DNA of 64,000 bases. Source: Lysinibacillus irui. GTDB taxonomy: Bacteria; Bacillota; Bacilli; Bacillales_A; Planococcaceae. The notes beneath the pieces were generated by a model. The model worked only from the letters and a program-made list of their open reading frames with translations, was not told the origin of the DNA and made no database searches. Position numbers and translations under genes: made by a program. The stretch lies in NCBI RefSeq assembly GCF_028877475.1, contig NZ_CP113527.1, positions 1,791,501-1,855,500 on the forward strand, given 5' to 3'. This document shows, piece by piece, positions 42,860 through 53,789 of the stretch (position 1 is its first letter; every line of letters begins with the position of its first letter).

Positions 42860-44533
42860 ATGCATAAAAGAAGACGCGGTTTGCTCCTAGTTCTCGTGAT
42901 CATGTTAATGGGTCTGTTCCTTTTTTTCGGCATGAAATTAAGGCCAGCTACACAAACAACGACAAGAAATTCAGAGTCCAGCGCAGTCCAAGAAGAAATG
43001 TCTGAAAATGTGGGGGACATCGTACAGGATATAGCCCATTTAGCCCAAGAGGGAAGAGCGCCTGATATCCCCTTTGCAGCGGGAGAAGCTGATCAACAGG
43101 CGGTGCATGCGAAATGGGGAAAACCTCTGCAAGTAACGGAGTCAGCGAATGGACAATACGAAGAGTATCAGGATGTGACCATCGGCTATCAAGGTTCAAA
43201 GGCCTTTGATATTCGTTCATTCAAAGAAGATATGAAGAAAATTCATCTTACAGATATTAAAAACAAGTTAGGGGAACCGGATGAGGTTCGCTACTATCAG
43301 GACCCAACGACCAAACAAATTATTTTTGTCTATCAAGTGAATGACAAGTATCAGTTAAAATGGATCTTACCAAAACCGACTGACAGCGATGCTAATCCTG
43401 TCGTGCATCATATTTCGGTCTATACAGAACTAACTGAACAAGTAACAGATACAGTAGAACAAATGACATTGGATGAAAAAATCGGGCAAATGATGTTTGC
43501 AGGCGTTTCAGGTACGACGCTCCAGCAGGAGACGACAAGTCTCATTCACGACTACAAAGTGGGCGGTTTAATACTGTATGGCAATAATCTTGACACACCA
43601 CAGCAAACTGTCACACTCATGAATGCCTTAATGGCTGCAAATGTAAATAATCAGCTACCACTTTTTCTAGGAACAGATCAAGAGGGTGGAAAGGTTGTCC
43701 GTTTACCTGGACCTTTAAAAAATTTCCCAACGAACCAAAGAATTGGTGACATCAATCAATCATCATTGTCATTTGCGGTGGGTCAATTACTAGGGGAACA
43801 ACTAAAGGCGTTCGGCTTTAACCTTGATTTTGCGCCTGTACTGGACGTCAATAGCAATCCGAACAATCCCATTATCGGTGATCGCTCGTTTTCCAATGAT
43901 CCTGATATCGTCAGCAAATTAGGCATAGAAACCATGAAAGGGCTAGAATCCAAGCAGGTCATTCCTGTTGTCAAGCATTTTCCCGGTCATGGGGATACGG
44001 CGGTAGATTCCCATTTAGAATTGCCTAAGGTCACAAAAAGTTTGGACGATTTGAATCAATTAGAACTTGTGCCATTTAAAGCAGCCATTGATAACGGTGC
44101 TGATGTCGTGATGGTTGCTCATATCTTATTACCTAAGATTGATCCACAGTATCCTTCATCGATGTCGAAGGACGTTATTACAGGTATGTTAAGAGAGCAG
44201 CTCGACTTTGACGGTGTAGTAATGACGGATGATATGACCATGAAAGCCATTACCAACCATTTTGATATCGGACGGGCAGCCGTAGATTCTGTGAAGGCGG
44301 GTAGTGATGTTATTTTAATTGCCCATGAGTATGCAAATGTGACAGCAGCGATCCAAGCTGTGAAGGCAGCCGTCAACAAGGGAGAGATAACAGAGGATCG
44401 CATTGATGACAGCGTCCGAAGAATCATAGCGCTGAAGCAAAAGTATCAGCTTGCCAATCAACCTGTGAAAGCTGTCGATATCAACAGTCTTAATACAGAC
44501 ATTGAAAAAGTATTGAATATGTATATGAAATAA
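42860..44533 (+). CDS. Glycoside hydrolase family 3, beta-N-acetylhexosaminidase type
   Basis: 557 residues. A membrane anchor (about 6-25) is followed by an extracellular N-terminal module (about 70-190: AKWGKPLQVTE...VTIGYQGSKAFDI, DUF4309-like) and a GH3 catalytic domain (about 195-530). The NagZ motif KHFPGHGDTAVDSH is at about 373-386 and the nucleophile aspartate in VVMTDDMTM at about 457. It probably removes GlcNAc from muropeptides outside the cell. GGAGG precedes the ATG. The anchor plus N-terminal module distinguish it from plain NagZ. Confidence 0.92.
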   Translation: MHKRRRGLLLVLVIMLMGLFLFFGMKLRPATQTTTRNSESSAVQEEMSENVGDIVQDIAHLAQEGRAPDIPFAAGEADQQAVHAKWGKPLQVTESANGQYEEYQDVTIGYQGSKAFDIRSFKEDMKKIHLTDIKNKLGEPDEVRYYQDPTTKQIIFVYQVNDKYQLKWILPKPTDSDANPVVHHISVYTELTEQVTDTVEQMTLDEKIGQMMFAGVSGTTLQQETTSLIHDYKVGGLILYGNNLDTPQQTVTLMNALMAANVNNQLPLFLGTDQEGGKVVRLPGPLKNFPTNQRIGDINQSSLSFAVGQLLGEQLKAFGFNLDFAPVLDVNSNPNNPIIGDRSFSNDPDIVSKLGIETMKGLESKQVIPVVKHFPGHGDTAVDSHLELPKVTKSLDDLNQLELVPFKAAIDNGADVVMVAHILLPKIDPQYPSSMSKDVITGMLREQLDFDGVVMTDDMTMKAITNHFDIGRAAVDSVKAGSDVILIAHEYANVTAAIQAVKAAVNKGEITEDRIDDSVRRIIALKQKYQLANQPVKAVDINSLNTDIEKVLNMYMK

Positions 44534-44542
44534 AGATAGGGA

Positions 44543-44582
44543 GGGACATACCTGTAAATATGTATGTCTCTTTTATTTTTCG
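44543..44582 (+). terminator. Intrinsic terminator of the GH3 gene
   Basis: GGGACATAC (44543-44551) pairs with GTATGTCTC (44562-44570), followed by TTTTATTTTT. Confidence 0.8.
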
Positions 44583-44697
44583 ATAATCCCGATATGAAGA
44601 TTAAATAAAGATCCTAGCAATGTCGTTGATTCTAATTACTCACTCGCTTAATATGAATATGTAAATAGAACATTTAATAATTAAGCAGGGGATAAAA

Positions 44698-45378
44698 ATG
44701 GTTGGTCCAATATTAATTATAGAAGATGAGGATATTTTAAGAGAGATTCTTAAAGATTATTTCTTGAATGCAGGTTATTCAGTGTTAGAAGCTAAAGATG
44801 GTGAAGAGGCACTGCAGGTTTTTCAAGAAAATGAGCTGAGTTTAATTATTTTAGATATTATGCTACCAAAATTGGATGGATGGACGATATGCCGTCGCAT
44901 ACGGAAAACTTCAAATATCCCGATTATCATGTTGACTGCTCGTGCAGATGAAGATGACACATTACTAGGCTTTGAATTGGGAGCCGATGATTATGTGACG
45001 AAACCATACAATCCACTCGTTTTATTGGCACGTTCTAAAAGACTGTTACATCATCGGGAGCAAAAAAATGATGTAGCAGGTGACTGTATGGAAAGTGGTG
45101 GCATCAAAATTCATATACCTTCTAGGACTGTACAAGTGAATAATAAAGAGATTTCTTTGACGCATACAGAATATGAAATGCTTTTATATTTAATGGAAAA
45201 TAAAGGGATTGTTATAACGAGAGATCAGATTATAACCAAAATATGGGGCTATGAATATTTTGGAGATGACCGAACACTTAATAGTCACATGCGAAATTTG
45301 CGAAACAAATTAGGAGACCATTCTACTTGTATAAAAACGATCGTTCGAACAGGATATAAATTCGAGGATATACAATGA
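44698..45378 (+). CDS. OmpR-family response regulator
   Basis: 226 residues. A receiver domain with acidic IIEDED at 7-12, phospho-acceptor Asp53 (LIILDIMLP) and Lys in VTKPYNP near 102. The C-terminal winged helix (about 130-224) contains LTHTEYEMLLYLMENKGIVITRDQI and SHMRNLRNKLGD. The next gene, the kinase, overlaps by four bases. The AGGGG site precedes the ATG. Confidence 0.95.
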   Translation: MVGPILIIEDEDILREILKDYFLNAGYSVLEAKDGEEALQVFQENELSLIILDIMLPKLDGWTICRRIRKTSNIPIIMLTARADEDDTLLGFELGADDYVTKPYNPLVLLARSKRLLHHREQKNDVAGDCMESGGIKIHIPSRTVQVNNKEISLTHTEYEMLLYLMENKGIVITRDQIITKIWGYEYFGDDRTLNSHMRNLRNKLGDHSTCIKTIVRTGYKFEDIQ

Positions 45379-47192
45379 AGCGAGGAATTGTATATAAGTT
45401 GTTTTTACTAACCACTATGCTGTGTGTACTTATCTTGGCTACCATTTTTGTAGGGCAAACCATATTCTTCAAACAATTTTATATCAATAAAAAAGTAGGA
45501 GATTTAGAATCCAATTTAACTGTATTTGAAAAAGAGTATCAAAAAAATAGTCATGACATGACGAAAATTCAACAGCTAGTGAGGGATTTTACTGATGAAA
45601 ATAATGCTTGGATTACAATATTGGATCAGTCCGGTCATTTAAAGCATGAGGATGATTTCTATATTGAAGTGCAATTGCATGAGGATTATCAAACTATGGT
45701 TGGATTGAAAACAATAAAAGTTCCTTTATATGTCATTGATGGAGAAAATCCGGTCCAGTTATCGGAATCATTGTTGAAGAATAGTCAAGTAAATTTAATC
45801 GGAATACTAAAAGAGTCGCAATTAACTCCAATTGAAATGATAATAGAAAATGAAACATATACAAACCCTAATCTATTGGAAAAATCTTTAACCTACAGGA
45901 ATAACTTACTTTATAAAAAAATAGGGAGACCGAGGGAAAAGCTAAAGGAGTTATATGCCTCTAATGAAAATTCTGATATGGTTCATCTGGAGGGTAAAAT
46001 TATTAATTTTCAATTTCCACGAAGTAATAATTTATCCATAATTTATTCTAATTTACTATTTTTAGAGCAAATTAAAGATTTTCAAAATAAGATATTATTA
46101 AATGAACTGGATTTTCAGAATTTTACTACTCAACAAAGTAATTATGTACAAAACGACATTAAATACAAAATTTTAATAACAAAATCTGATGAAACAAACT
46201 CCTATATATTTTCAATGGCTTCACTTCAGCCAGTGGATGAAGCTGTTCAAATGATTGAGGAATATTATATTTACATTGTTGCTTTTGTTTTTATATTGAT
46301 ATTATTGGCATCTTTTTACTATTCAGTGAAAATAGCCAAGCCGTTATTGAGAATCAACCGTACTACAGAGAAAATAGCAAATTTAGATTTTTCTGAGACA
46401 ATTGCTGTTCATTCACAGGATGAGATTGGAGATTTATCAAGGAATATCAATGTACTTTCGAACAGATTAAGTATGTATATTGACCAGCTACAGCAAGATA
46501 TTGAAAAGGAAAAAAAGCTAGAGAATACGCGAAAAGAATTTATTTCTGGTGTATCACATGAGTTAAAAACACCCTTAAGTATTATGAAAAGCTGCATAAC
46601 AATATTGAGAGGAAATGTTGCAAATCATAAGAAAGAATATTACTTCGATGCATTGGAACAAGAAGTGGATAAGATGGATTTATTGATTATCGATATGCTT
46701 GAATTAGCAAAGTATGAATCGGGTACGTATAAAATGCAAATGGATGCTTTTTATATCCATTCGCTGTTAGAAGAAATTTGCCAAAAACTTATGCCTGAAA
46801 TTGAGCAAAAACAATTACGAGTTGAGACCCACCTATTACAGATTGAAGTAGTTGCTAACCAACGCCGTATCGAGCAGGTTCTTATGAATTTTTTGACGAA
46901 TGCTATTCGGTACTCGCCTGCGCAAGAAAGTATAATTGTGGCGATTGAGGCAGAAGGGAAACAGGTAAGAATTAGTGTTGAGAATAAGGGGGCTCAAATT
47001 GAAAAAGATCATTTAGAGAAAATTTGGGAGCGCTTTTACAGAATTGATGCTTCTAGAAAAAGATCTGAAGGTGGAACTGGCTTGGGACTGGCAATTTCAA
47101 AAAATATATTAATGCTCCATGGAGTTGAATACGGTGTTTGCAATACATCCGATGGAGTAGAATTTTATTTTTATTTACCAATAAAAGAGTGA
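45375..47192 (+). CDS. Membrane sensor histidine kinase
   Basis: 605 residues. TM1 (about 7-30) and TM2 (about 297-318) flank an extracellular sensor of about 265 residues without recognised fold. A HAMP domain (about 320-370), the HisKA box SGVSHELKTPLSIMK (His near 394) and a HATPase domain with NFLTNAIRYSP and GGTGLGLAISKNI follow. Partner of the response regulator. The secreted protein 245 bases downstream is a plausible target. Confidence 0.95.
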   Translation: MKRGIVYKLFLLTTMLCVLILATIFVGQTIFFKQFYINKKVGDLESNLTVFEKEYQKNSHDMTKIQQLVRDFTDENNAWITILDQSGHLKHEDDFYIEVQLHEDYQTMVGLKTIKVPLYVIDGENPVQLSESLLKNSQVNLIGILKESQLTPIEMIIENETYTNPNLLEKSLTYRNNLLYKKIGRPREKLKELYASNENSDMVHLEGKIINFQFPRSNNLSIIYSNLLFLEQIKDFQNKILLNELDFQNFTTQQSNYVQNDIKYKILITKSDETNSYIFSMASLQPVDEAVQMIEEYYIYIVAFVFILILLASFYYSVKIAKPLLRINRTTEKIANLDFSETIAVHSQDEIGDLSRNINVLSNRLSMYIDQLQQDIEKEKKLENTRKEFISGVSHELKTPLSIMKSCITILRGNVANHKKEYYFDALEQEVDKMDLLIIDMLELAKYESGTYKMQMDAFYIHSLLEEICQKLMPEIEQKQLRVETHLLQIEVVANQRRIEQVLMNFLTNAIRYSPAQESIIVAIEAEGKQVRISVENKGAQIEKDHLEKIWERFYRIDASRKRSEGGTGLGLAISKNILMLHGVEYGVCNTSDGVEFYFYLPIKE

Positions 47193-47195
47193 GAC

Positions 47196-47240
47196 AAGCT
47201 CATACAAACGGTTTTATAAACCTTTTGTATGAGCTTTTTT
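47196..47240 (+). terminator. Intrinsic terminator of the two-component operon
   Basis: AAGCTCATACAAA pairs with TTTGTATGAGCTT, followed by TTTTT. Confidence 0.88.
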
Positions 47241-47436
47241 AATTGTAGCAAAGGCATTACATTGAAAATTAATTGTGTGAAATTTTCTACTTATGGTCAC
47301 TTTTCCATCAGCTGGCCAAAAGCAACTTCAATTTAAATGAATTTTCATTTCGAATCCACCTCATCTTGATTTTATCTTTACATAGTTCAGCAATAATAGT
47401 TTATGTAATACAAAATAACTGAAAAGAGGGAATAAG

Positions 47437-47928
47437 ATGAGTAAAAAAAATTTAATCATGGCTTTTGGTATTTCAGCATTTTTATTAGGTAGTGGGCATA
47501 CTTACGCTAAACAAATTCAGAAAGATGCAGATGCATCAGTAAAATCCGCTCAAATAGTTAGCACACAAACCGACGAAACAATAAAACAAAAAAGTAACGA
47601 GCAACCAACGCAATTTAGTTTTACTGATGAGGCCTTCTTTACAACAAATAGTCAGCCTGATTACTTTGCTAATGATTTTTTAAATAATTCAGACCTATTT
47701 TCTTTATTAGATATGACTCCAGGAGAATTGAAACAAAATTTGGATACTGGTAAATCGGTTGTAGAAATCGCAGCATCTAAGAATATATCTACACAAGATG
47801 TAATAGAAGTTATAGCAAAAGAACAATTAAAACGACAGTTTGAAGGAGAAGAAAAAGAAGCAACAGAAGAAATGATAGAAGATTTAAAAGTAAAAGTGTT
47901 ACATGTAATTGAATACAAAAGTAATTGA
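47437..47928 (+). CDS. Secreted protein, DUF2680/YckD-like C-terminus
   Basis: 163 residues. The signal peptide (1-24, ending TYAK) is followed by a polar region and a C-terminal helical segment (MTPGELKQNLDTGKSVVEIAASKNISTQDVIEVIAKE) like that of YckD-type exported Bacillus proteins, where the GKS-xxEIA motif recurs. AAGAGGG precedes the ATG. The function is unknown. Its position behind the two-component system suggests regulation by it. Confidence 0.8.
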   Translation: MSKKNLIMAFGISAFLLGSGHTYAKQIQKDADASVKSAQIVSTQTDETIKQKSNEQPTQFSFTDEAFFTTNSQPDYFANDFLNNSDLFSLLDMTPGELKQNLDTGKSVVEIAASKNISTQDVIEVIAKEQLKRQFEGEEKEATEEMIEDLKVKVLHVIEYKSN

Positions 47929-47996
47929 TCCATACAAGGAGGTAATAATTATTTGTAGCATTTTAGAAAAAAGTTAAACTTTGATTAGTAAGAATA

Positions 47997-48034
47997 CAGA
48001 TTATACAAACGTTTGTTTGTATAATCTGTTGTTT
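47997..48034 (+). terminator. Intrinsic terminator
   Basis: A perfect 14-bp stem (47997-48010 with 48015-48028) and GTTT loop, followed by TTGTTTTTT. Confidence 0.92.
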
Positions 48035-48197
48035 TTTATAGATTGTGAATTTATCTTTGATATAAAATTTTACCTTCTGTTTACTTTATTTTTTCCTGTA
48101 ATTGGTTTTCGTTACATATAATGATTAATAAGGGCGACAAAGAGTTTTCGTTGTTCCTAATAATCTTAAGCAAACCTAACAAGGAGGCAATTCTGTC

Positions 48198-50282
48198 ATG
48201 AAAAGAAAACTATCTGGGGTGTTAGCGGCTTCATTAGCGCTAACGATATTCCTCCCAACTAACGCGGTGGCGTTTTCTAGTAGCAGTCAGACTACCATTG
48301 TAGCTAGTCAAGAAGTAGTGGCTAGCCAAGAATTGAAAAAGATTGCAGCAGAGAAGGCTGCATTACTCATGAAATCCTATGAGACAATTAGTGTACAGTA
48401 TGCGCTAATTGATAATGGCAAAATCGTTTTGTCGGGTCAAACCGGCAAGAACGATATAAAAGGGAAGCAGCCGTTAACCAAAGATACGCTATATGGGATT
48501 GGCTCAGTTAGTAAAGTATATACAGCGGCAGCTGTAATGAGATTGGTTGACGAAGGAAAAGTCGATTTGGATACGCCTGTTTTCCACTATGTTTCTGATT
48601 TCAAGATGAAGGATGAGCGGTATAAAAAAATTACGCCGCGTATGTTATTGAACCACTCTTCCGGCATACAAGGTACTATGTTTACTAATGCATTTTTATT
48701 TGAGGATAATGATACCTATGCCCATGATAACTTGTTGCGACAATTATCCGACAAGACCTTAAAAGCAGATCCTGGTGCATTTTCAGTATACTGTAATGAT
48801 GGCTTTACTTTGGCCGAAATTTTAGTTGAAAGAGTTAGCGGTTTAAGCTTTACAGAATTTCTACACGAGCAGTTTACAGAACCATTAAAGCTCCATCATA
48901 CAAAAACGCCACAGGATAATTGGGAAGATGCAAAATGGGCTGGCCTTTATTTTCCAACATACAAGGGGCAGCTTCCTGCTGAATCCGTAAATGTAATTGG
49001 CACAGGAGGGATTTCTTCAACTGCGGAGGATGTGGTGCGATTCTCACAATTATTTATGGGACAGGGAAAAGGAATCCTCTCTGATAAAGCAGTCAAAGCG
49101 ATGGAGCAAGAGGAATATAAAAAAGGTATGTGGCCAGGCGATGGAGATAATAGTATCAACTATGGACTTGGATGGGATAGTGTGAAGCTTTATCCATTCA
49201 GTGAATATGGGATAAAGGGCTTGGCTAAAGGCGGCGACACGGGTTACAACATGCTTCACTAGTGGTGCTTCCAGAACAGAAAATGGCGGTGGCTGTATTA
49301 TCATCAGGTGGCAGCAGCGTGACAAATCAAATGATGGCTAATGATTTATTGCTCACAGCCCTAAAAGAGAAGGGTACAATTAACGAGATTAAGCCAAACA
49401 AATCCTTTGGCAAGCCGAACAAGGCAAAGATGCCTCAAGATGTAGCAAAGAAAGCGGGCTTATATGGTAATAGTTACGGTCATTTCAAAATAGAAATTAC
49501 AGAATGGGGAACTATTATTACCAAATTATACAGAAGAAAAATTTGTATATACCGCAGATGGTAGCTTTATGAATGAGGAGGGTACCTCCAAGCTTAACTT
49601 TGTCAGTGAGAAGAATGGAAGAACTTATTTGAAAGAGAGTACCTATCAAACAACACCAGGTTTTGGGGAAGTTGCGGTGACTCACTATTTAGCTGAGAAA
49701 CTAGAAGACAATGTACTGTCGAAGGAAACAGCTGCTGCATGGGCGAAGCGAGAGGGCGTTAAGTTTTATCTCGTGAATGAGAAATTCAGTTCGGCTCAAT
49801 ATCTTCTACCAATGATGCTTATCAAACAAATTAATCGCGATGACAATTTTGAAGGTTATTGGGAGAGCAGAAAAATTACTGGCCCAAACTCTGCGGGACA
49901 TCAACTCCAGATTCCTGTGATGAATGGTCGTGATATGACAGAAGCTCGTTTCTATAGTGAAGACGGTGTTGAATATATGGAGATGGCCGGATTGTTATAC
50001 GTTAGTGGGTCAAATTTAAAACCACTTGATTCAGGTCAATCATCCAAAGTTACACTGCATGCAAATGGTCAAGCTAAATGGTTTACAATACCACAAGCGG
50101 CAGCAGGAAAAACGATGACTGTGTCGTTGCCTTCCAAAAGTTCATTCGCGGTATATGATGAGGCAGGAGTATGTGTCAATTTTACCGTTGTGAGTGGCAA
50201 AAACAAAGTAAAACTGCCGAAGAACGGAACGGTTGTATTTGCCGGCGCAGCTAACTCGGAATTTACCATCACGCTGAACTAA
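48198..50282 (+). pseudogene. Serine hydrolase (beta-lactamase class C-like) with two frameshifts
   Basis: The parts together encode about 695 residues: a signal peptide (1-26), a beta-lactamase-type domain with SxxK ([10 protein letters not shown]), YCN (VYCNDGF) and KGGDTG, then a C-terminal extension. The first frame ends at 49262 in NMLH; the next frame continues [20 protein letters not shown] (one base missing near 49255). The second break is near 49510-49525, where LPNYTEEKFVYTADGSF continues in the original frame (one extra base). Intact homologues are surface D-peptidase or esterase-like enzymes. Either inactive or sequencing errors. Confidence 0.88.
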
Positions 50283-50293
50283 CTAGCATACTT

Positions 50294-50340
50294 AACAAAA
50301 CCAGTTATTACAGAAAAAAAGTGTTTAGCTGGTTTTGTTT
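50294..50340 (+). terminator. Terminator after the serine hydrolase locus
   Basis: AACAAAACCAG (50294-50304) pairs with CTGGTTTTGTT (50329-50339) over a 24-base loop, followed by TAATCC. Confidence 0.6.
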
Positions 50341-50563
50341 AATCCTTTCAGATTGATTTCTTGGCGAAGCATATTTCTCCCCCGATTGGAAATTAAAAAT
50401 TTTGAAGGGTCTTCTTTCAAAGATTTTAGTAAGTGATATTTTATATTGTTTACAGTAAAATAATAGTAGAGTATTTCACTTTAAACTCAACTAATCTGAT
50501 TAGTTGGGTTTTGTGTTTTTCTAGAAAAATCTACTAAACTTTTAAAAGAAGATGTGATGATCA

Positions 50564-52693
50564 ATGGGGAAAATCGCCATTTTGGCAGAGAAACCTTCTC
50601 AAGCAAGAGCCTATGCCGATGCATTTAAAATTAAACAAAAAGAGAAAGTATTTATTGAATTGGAACCGTGTTCTACTTTTCCTGAAGGAGCCATCATTAC
50701 CTGGGCAGTTGGTCATCTTGTTGAGTTAAAGGAACCGAAAGAATATCAAAAGGAATGGGAGAAATGGTCGCTGTCCTCATTACCGATCATTCCGCAGAAA
50801 TTTGAAGATAAAGTCGTTTCTAAAATGTATACACAGTTCAATGCTGTAAAAAAAATCTTTCATGATCCGCAAGTGACGATGATCTATAACTGCTGTGATA
50901 GTGAGCGTGAGGGTTCAAATATCTTTTACTCCCTTTTAAAAATGACGAAAGTAAATAAGCCTGTGAAACGATTATGGATCAATTCATTAGAGGTGGAGGA
51001 AATTCGGAAAGGCTTTAATAATATGCAGAGTAATGAGCGTGATTTGCTGATGTATCAAGAAGCAAAAACGCGTCAAATTAGCGATTGGCTCGTAGGGATG
51101 AACTGTAGTCGCCTCTATACACTACTTTTACAGAAGAAAGGCTTTAAGGGGAGTATCTCCATTGGACGTGTGCAATCGCCAACTGTCTATCTAATTTATA
51201 AAAGACAGCAGGAAATTGAACAGTTCAAGCCTGAACATTTTTATGAAATTGAAGGGGTTTTTAAAGCGCAGAATGGTGTGTACAAGGGGAAAGCCAAGTT
51301 AAAAACAAAAGAGCGTGCAGAGGCCGTGCAATTCCTGCAACAACATGGGATTGAACCAATGGATATAGGTCAAATTACGAGTGTCACGAACAAAACGAAA
51401 CGGATTGCACCGCCCAAACTACATGCACTATCCACATTACAAGCAGCTGCCAATAAACGTTGGAAATATAGTCCGTCCTATGTGTTGAAACTTACGCAAT
51501 CACTTTATGAGAAAAAGCTTGTTTCTTACCCACGTACCGATTCACAGCTCATTACGCAAAATGAGTTTGCCTATTTAAATGAATCTCTGGGTAACTATCA
51601 AAAGCTTGTAGGGAAGTCCTTTCATACGATCAATCGAGGGTCAAACAAACGTTACGTCGACAATGCCAACGTTGGGGAGCATTATGCCATAATTCCAACG
51701 AGAAAGGTACCGACAGAAAAAGCGCTACAATCGATGAATACGGATGAACGCAATGTTTATTTCGAAATCATCAATACGACACTGGCCATGTTTCACCATG
51801 ATTATGAATACGATGAAAAAACGATTATCACAAATGTCAAAAATGTAGAATTTAAAACGGTAGGGAAAACGGAGCTTGTAAAAGGCTGGAAAGAGTTGTT
51901 TTCAAGTGATAAAGACGTGCAGGCTCGTGACGAGTCATTACCTGTCGTAAGCAAAGATGAAATGGTACAATGTCAGGTCGCTATTTTAGAAGGCACAACA
52001 ACCCCTCCTAAGCCCTATACAGAAGGGCAACTCATTACGATGATGAAAACATGTGGTAAATCCGTGGAGAATGAAGAAGAAATCGAGGTACTCAAATCGA
52101 TTGAAGGTATTGGGACAGAAGCAACTCGGAGCGGCATAATTGAGACGATTAAAAAGCATGGATTTATTGAAGTACGAAAAAACATCGTGAGCATAATGCC
52201 AAAAGGAGAGCTTTTATGTCGGGCCATTGAAGGAACATTGCTGTCCAGTCCATCGATGACAGCAAAATGGGAAATTTACTTACATAAAATTGGACGTGGC
52301 GAAGGCTCTGCAAAGCATTTTATTGATAGTATTGGCAAGTTTATTAATCAATTAATACAGGATGTGCCTCAACAGCTAGAGTCACTTACAATTGAAGCTG
52401 AGCACTTTAAACCAGCTGCTGCGAAAGAGATTGTGACGTGTCCAACATGTAAAGTAGGAAAAATAGGTTTGCGCAAAAGCTTTTATGGCTGTTCGAATTA
52501 TAAAAATGGCTGTAAGCAAACGTTCCCAGAAAGGCTACTAGGCAAAAAACTAACGGAAAAGAACATACATGATTTATGCAAGATGGGTAAAACTGCCGTG
52601 ATGAAAGGCTTTAAATCAAAAAATGGTAAACCATTTAATGCGGCACTCCGCTTGGTAGAAGGAAAGATTGAATTTGAGTTTAATGAAAAATAA
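50564..52693 (+). CDS. topB: DNA topoisomerase III
   Basis: 709 residues, type IA topoisomerase of the TopB kind. A Toprim domain (IAILAEKPSQARAYADA and the acidic YNCCDSEREG) is followed by the catalytic tyrosine near 320 in VSYPRTDSQLIT, and GRVQSPTVYLIYKRQ near 202-216. A single C-terminal zinc-ribbon-like unit (CPTCKVGKIG...YGCSNYKNGC, about 626-655) follows. Relaxes and decatenates DNA. The length is close to chromosomal TopB. ATG 50564 has a weak site (AAGATGTGATG). Confidence 0.95.
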   Translation: MGKIAILAEKPSQARAYADAFKIKQKEKVFIELEPCSTFPEGAIITWAVGHLVELKEPKEYQKEWEKWSLSSLPIIPQKFEDKVVSKMYTQFNAVKKIFHDPQVTMIYNCCDSEREGSNIFYSLLKMTKVNKPVKRLWINSLEVEEIRKGFNNMQSNERDLLMYQEAKTRQISDWLVGMNCSRLYTLLLQKKGFKGSISIGRVQSPTVYLIYKRQQEIEQFKPEHFYEIEGVFKAQNGVYKGKAKLKTKERAEAVQFLQQHGIEPMDIGQITSVTNKTKRIAPPKLHALSTLQAAANKRWKYSPSYVLKLTQSLYEKKLVSYPRTDSQLITQNEFAYLNESLGNYQKLVGKSFHTINRGSNKRYVDNANVGEHYAIIPTRKVPTEKALQSMNTDERNVYFEIINTTLAMFHHDYEYDEKTIITNVKNVEFKTVGKTELVKGWKELFSSDKDVQARDESLPVVSKDEMVQCQVAILEGTTTPPKPYTEGQLITMMKTCGKSVENEEEIEVLKSIEGIGTEATRSGIIETIKKHGFIEVRKNIVSIMPKGELLCRAIEGTLLSSPSMTAKWEIYLHKIGRGEGSAKHFIDSIGKFINQLIQDVPQQLESLTIEAEHFKPAAAKEIVTCPTCKVGKIGLRKSFYGCSNYKNGCKQTFPERLLGKKLTEKNIHDLCKMGKTAVMKGFKSKNGKPFNAALRLVEGKIEFEFNEK

Positions 52694-52764
52694 ACGCTGA
52701 TGTTTGCTTTGAAGAATGAGTTTGCTGAAGGGTAGTTTTTGAAGGTTATTTCAATTTTGAAAGT

Positions 52765-52805
52765 AGGATAGCTCGTTCACTATAGAACATGCTATCCTAT
52801 TTTTA
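52765..52805 (+). terminator. Intrinsic terminator of topB
   Basis: AGGATAGC (52765-52772) pairs with GCTATCCT (52791-52798), followed by ATTTTTATG. Confidence 0.82.
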
Positions 52806-52832
52806 TGTGATATGGAAAAAAGGAGTAATGTG

Positions 52833-53655
52833 ATGACTACAATTAAAGAGATTGGAAGCTTCTGTGTTACGGATAGTGATGGACACATTATTAATCATTC
52901 AGATTGGAATAAAATCAACTCAATTTTTCATCCTGTAATAAACGATGTGGTTCATACGTATTGCACCCTTCTTCAAGATGACTTACATAGCGTATATAAG
53001 GGGATCGATTCCAAAAGGGATAGGTATTGAAGGAGTAGCTGACTTAGACACGATAGCGGTTACGAAGCAAAAACCTAATAAACTGCAGTTAAAGCGGATA
53101 AAAGAAGTGGAAGATGCATTAACTCAGAACCATACTTGTGTCGATGGGATTGAACTAAGTGTTTACTGCAAAGAAGATATTTTAAATACGACATCTTTTT
53201 CAATCATTAGTTTCATACTCCAAACCCATAGTATATGTGTGTTTGGAGAGGATTTAATACCTCTATTACCAAGATATAAAGCGAACGAAGCTTTAGCGAA
53301 TGACCACCTTATTCATTTACAGGGACAAATTAAAATTGCCTATGATGACCTTCAAGACAATTCTGATGTAGAGGATATTAAAGATTGTTGTAAATGGATT
53401 ATGAAAATTATTGTAAGAGCAGGACTTGCACTTACCATAGCTAAGGAAAACACATATACAAGGGATTTATACCCCGCTTACAGATTGTTTTCGGAATGTT
53501 TCCCTGAAAAGGAAAGTGACATGAGAAAGGCACTTGAATATGCGATAACACCCATCAAAGATACAAACGAATTGTTATTGTTTTTAAATGAATTTGGGTC
53601 GTGGATGGTCAGTGAAGCTGATGGTTACAATGCCATAACCCTAATAGAGAATTAA
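52833..53655 (+). pseudogene. Nucleotidyltransferase-domain protein with frameshift
   Basis: The first frame runs from ATG 52833 (AAAGGAG upstream) through HTYCTLLQDDLHSVY. The second continues RGSIPKGIGIEGVADLDTIAV, the nucleotidyltransferase core (GS...D-L-D), to 53655. The length is one base over a multiple of three; removing one A near 53001 gives DDLHSVYRGSIPKG. The intact protein would be about 273 residues, similar to aminoglycoside-type or HEPN-partner nucleotidyltransferases. Decay or sequencing error. Confidence 0.82.
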
Positions 53656-53687
53656 AGCTGAAATGGTAATAGTTTGGTTGAATAACA

Positions 53688-53723
53688 AAAAGGTAATCAC
53701 ATGCACGCTTGTGATTACCTTTT
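53688..53723. terminator. Convergent terminator
   Basis: AAAAGGTAATCAC (53688-53700) pairs perfectly with GTGATTACCTTTT (53711-53723). Useful in both directions. Confidence 0.9.
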
Positions 53724-53789
53724 ATTTTAACATTCTTAGTAATGCTCATGGCATTATCGAAGACCCAATCGGAATTAAAATACAATATT

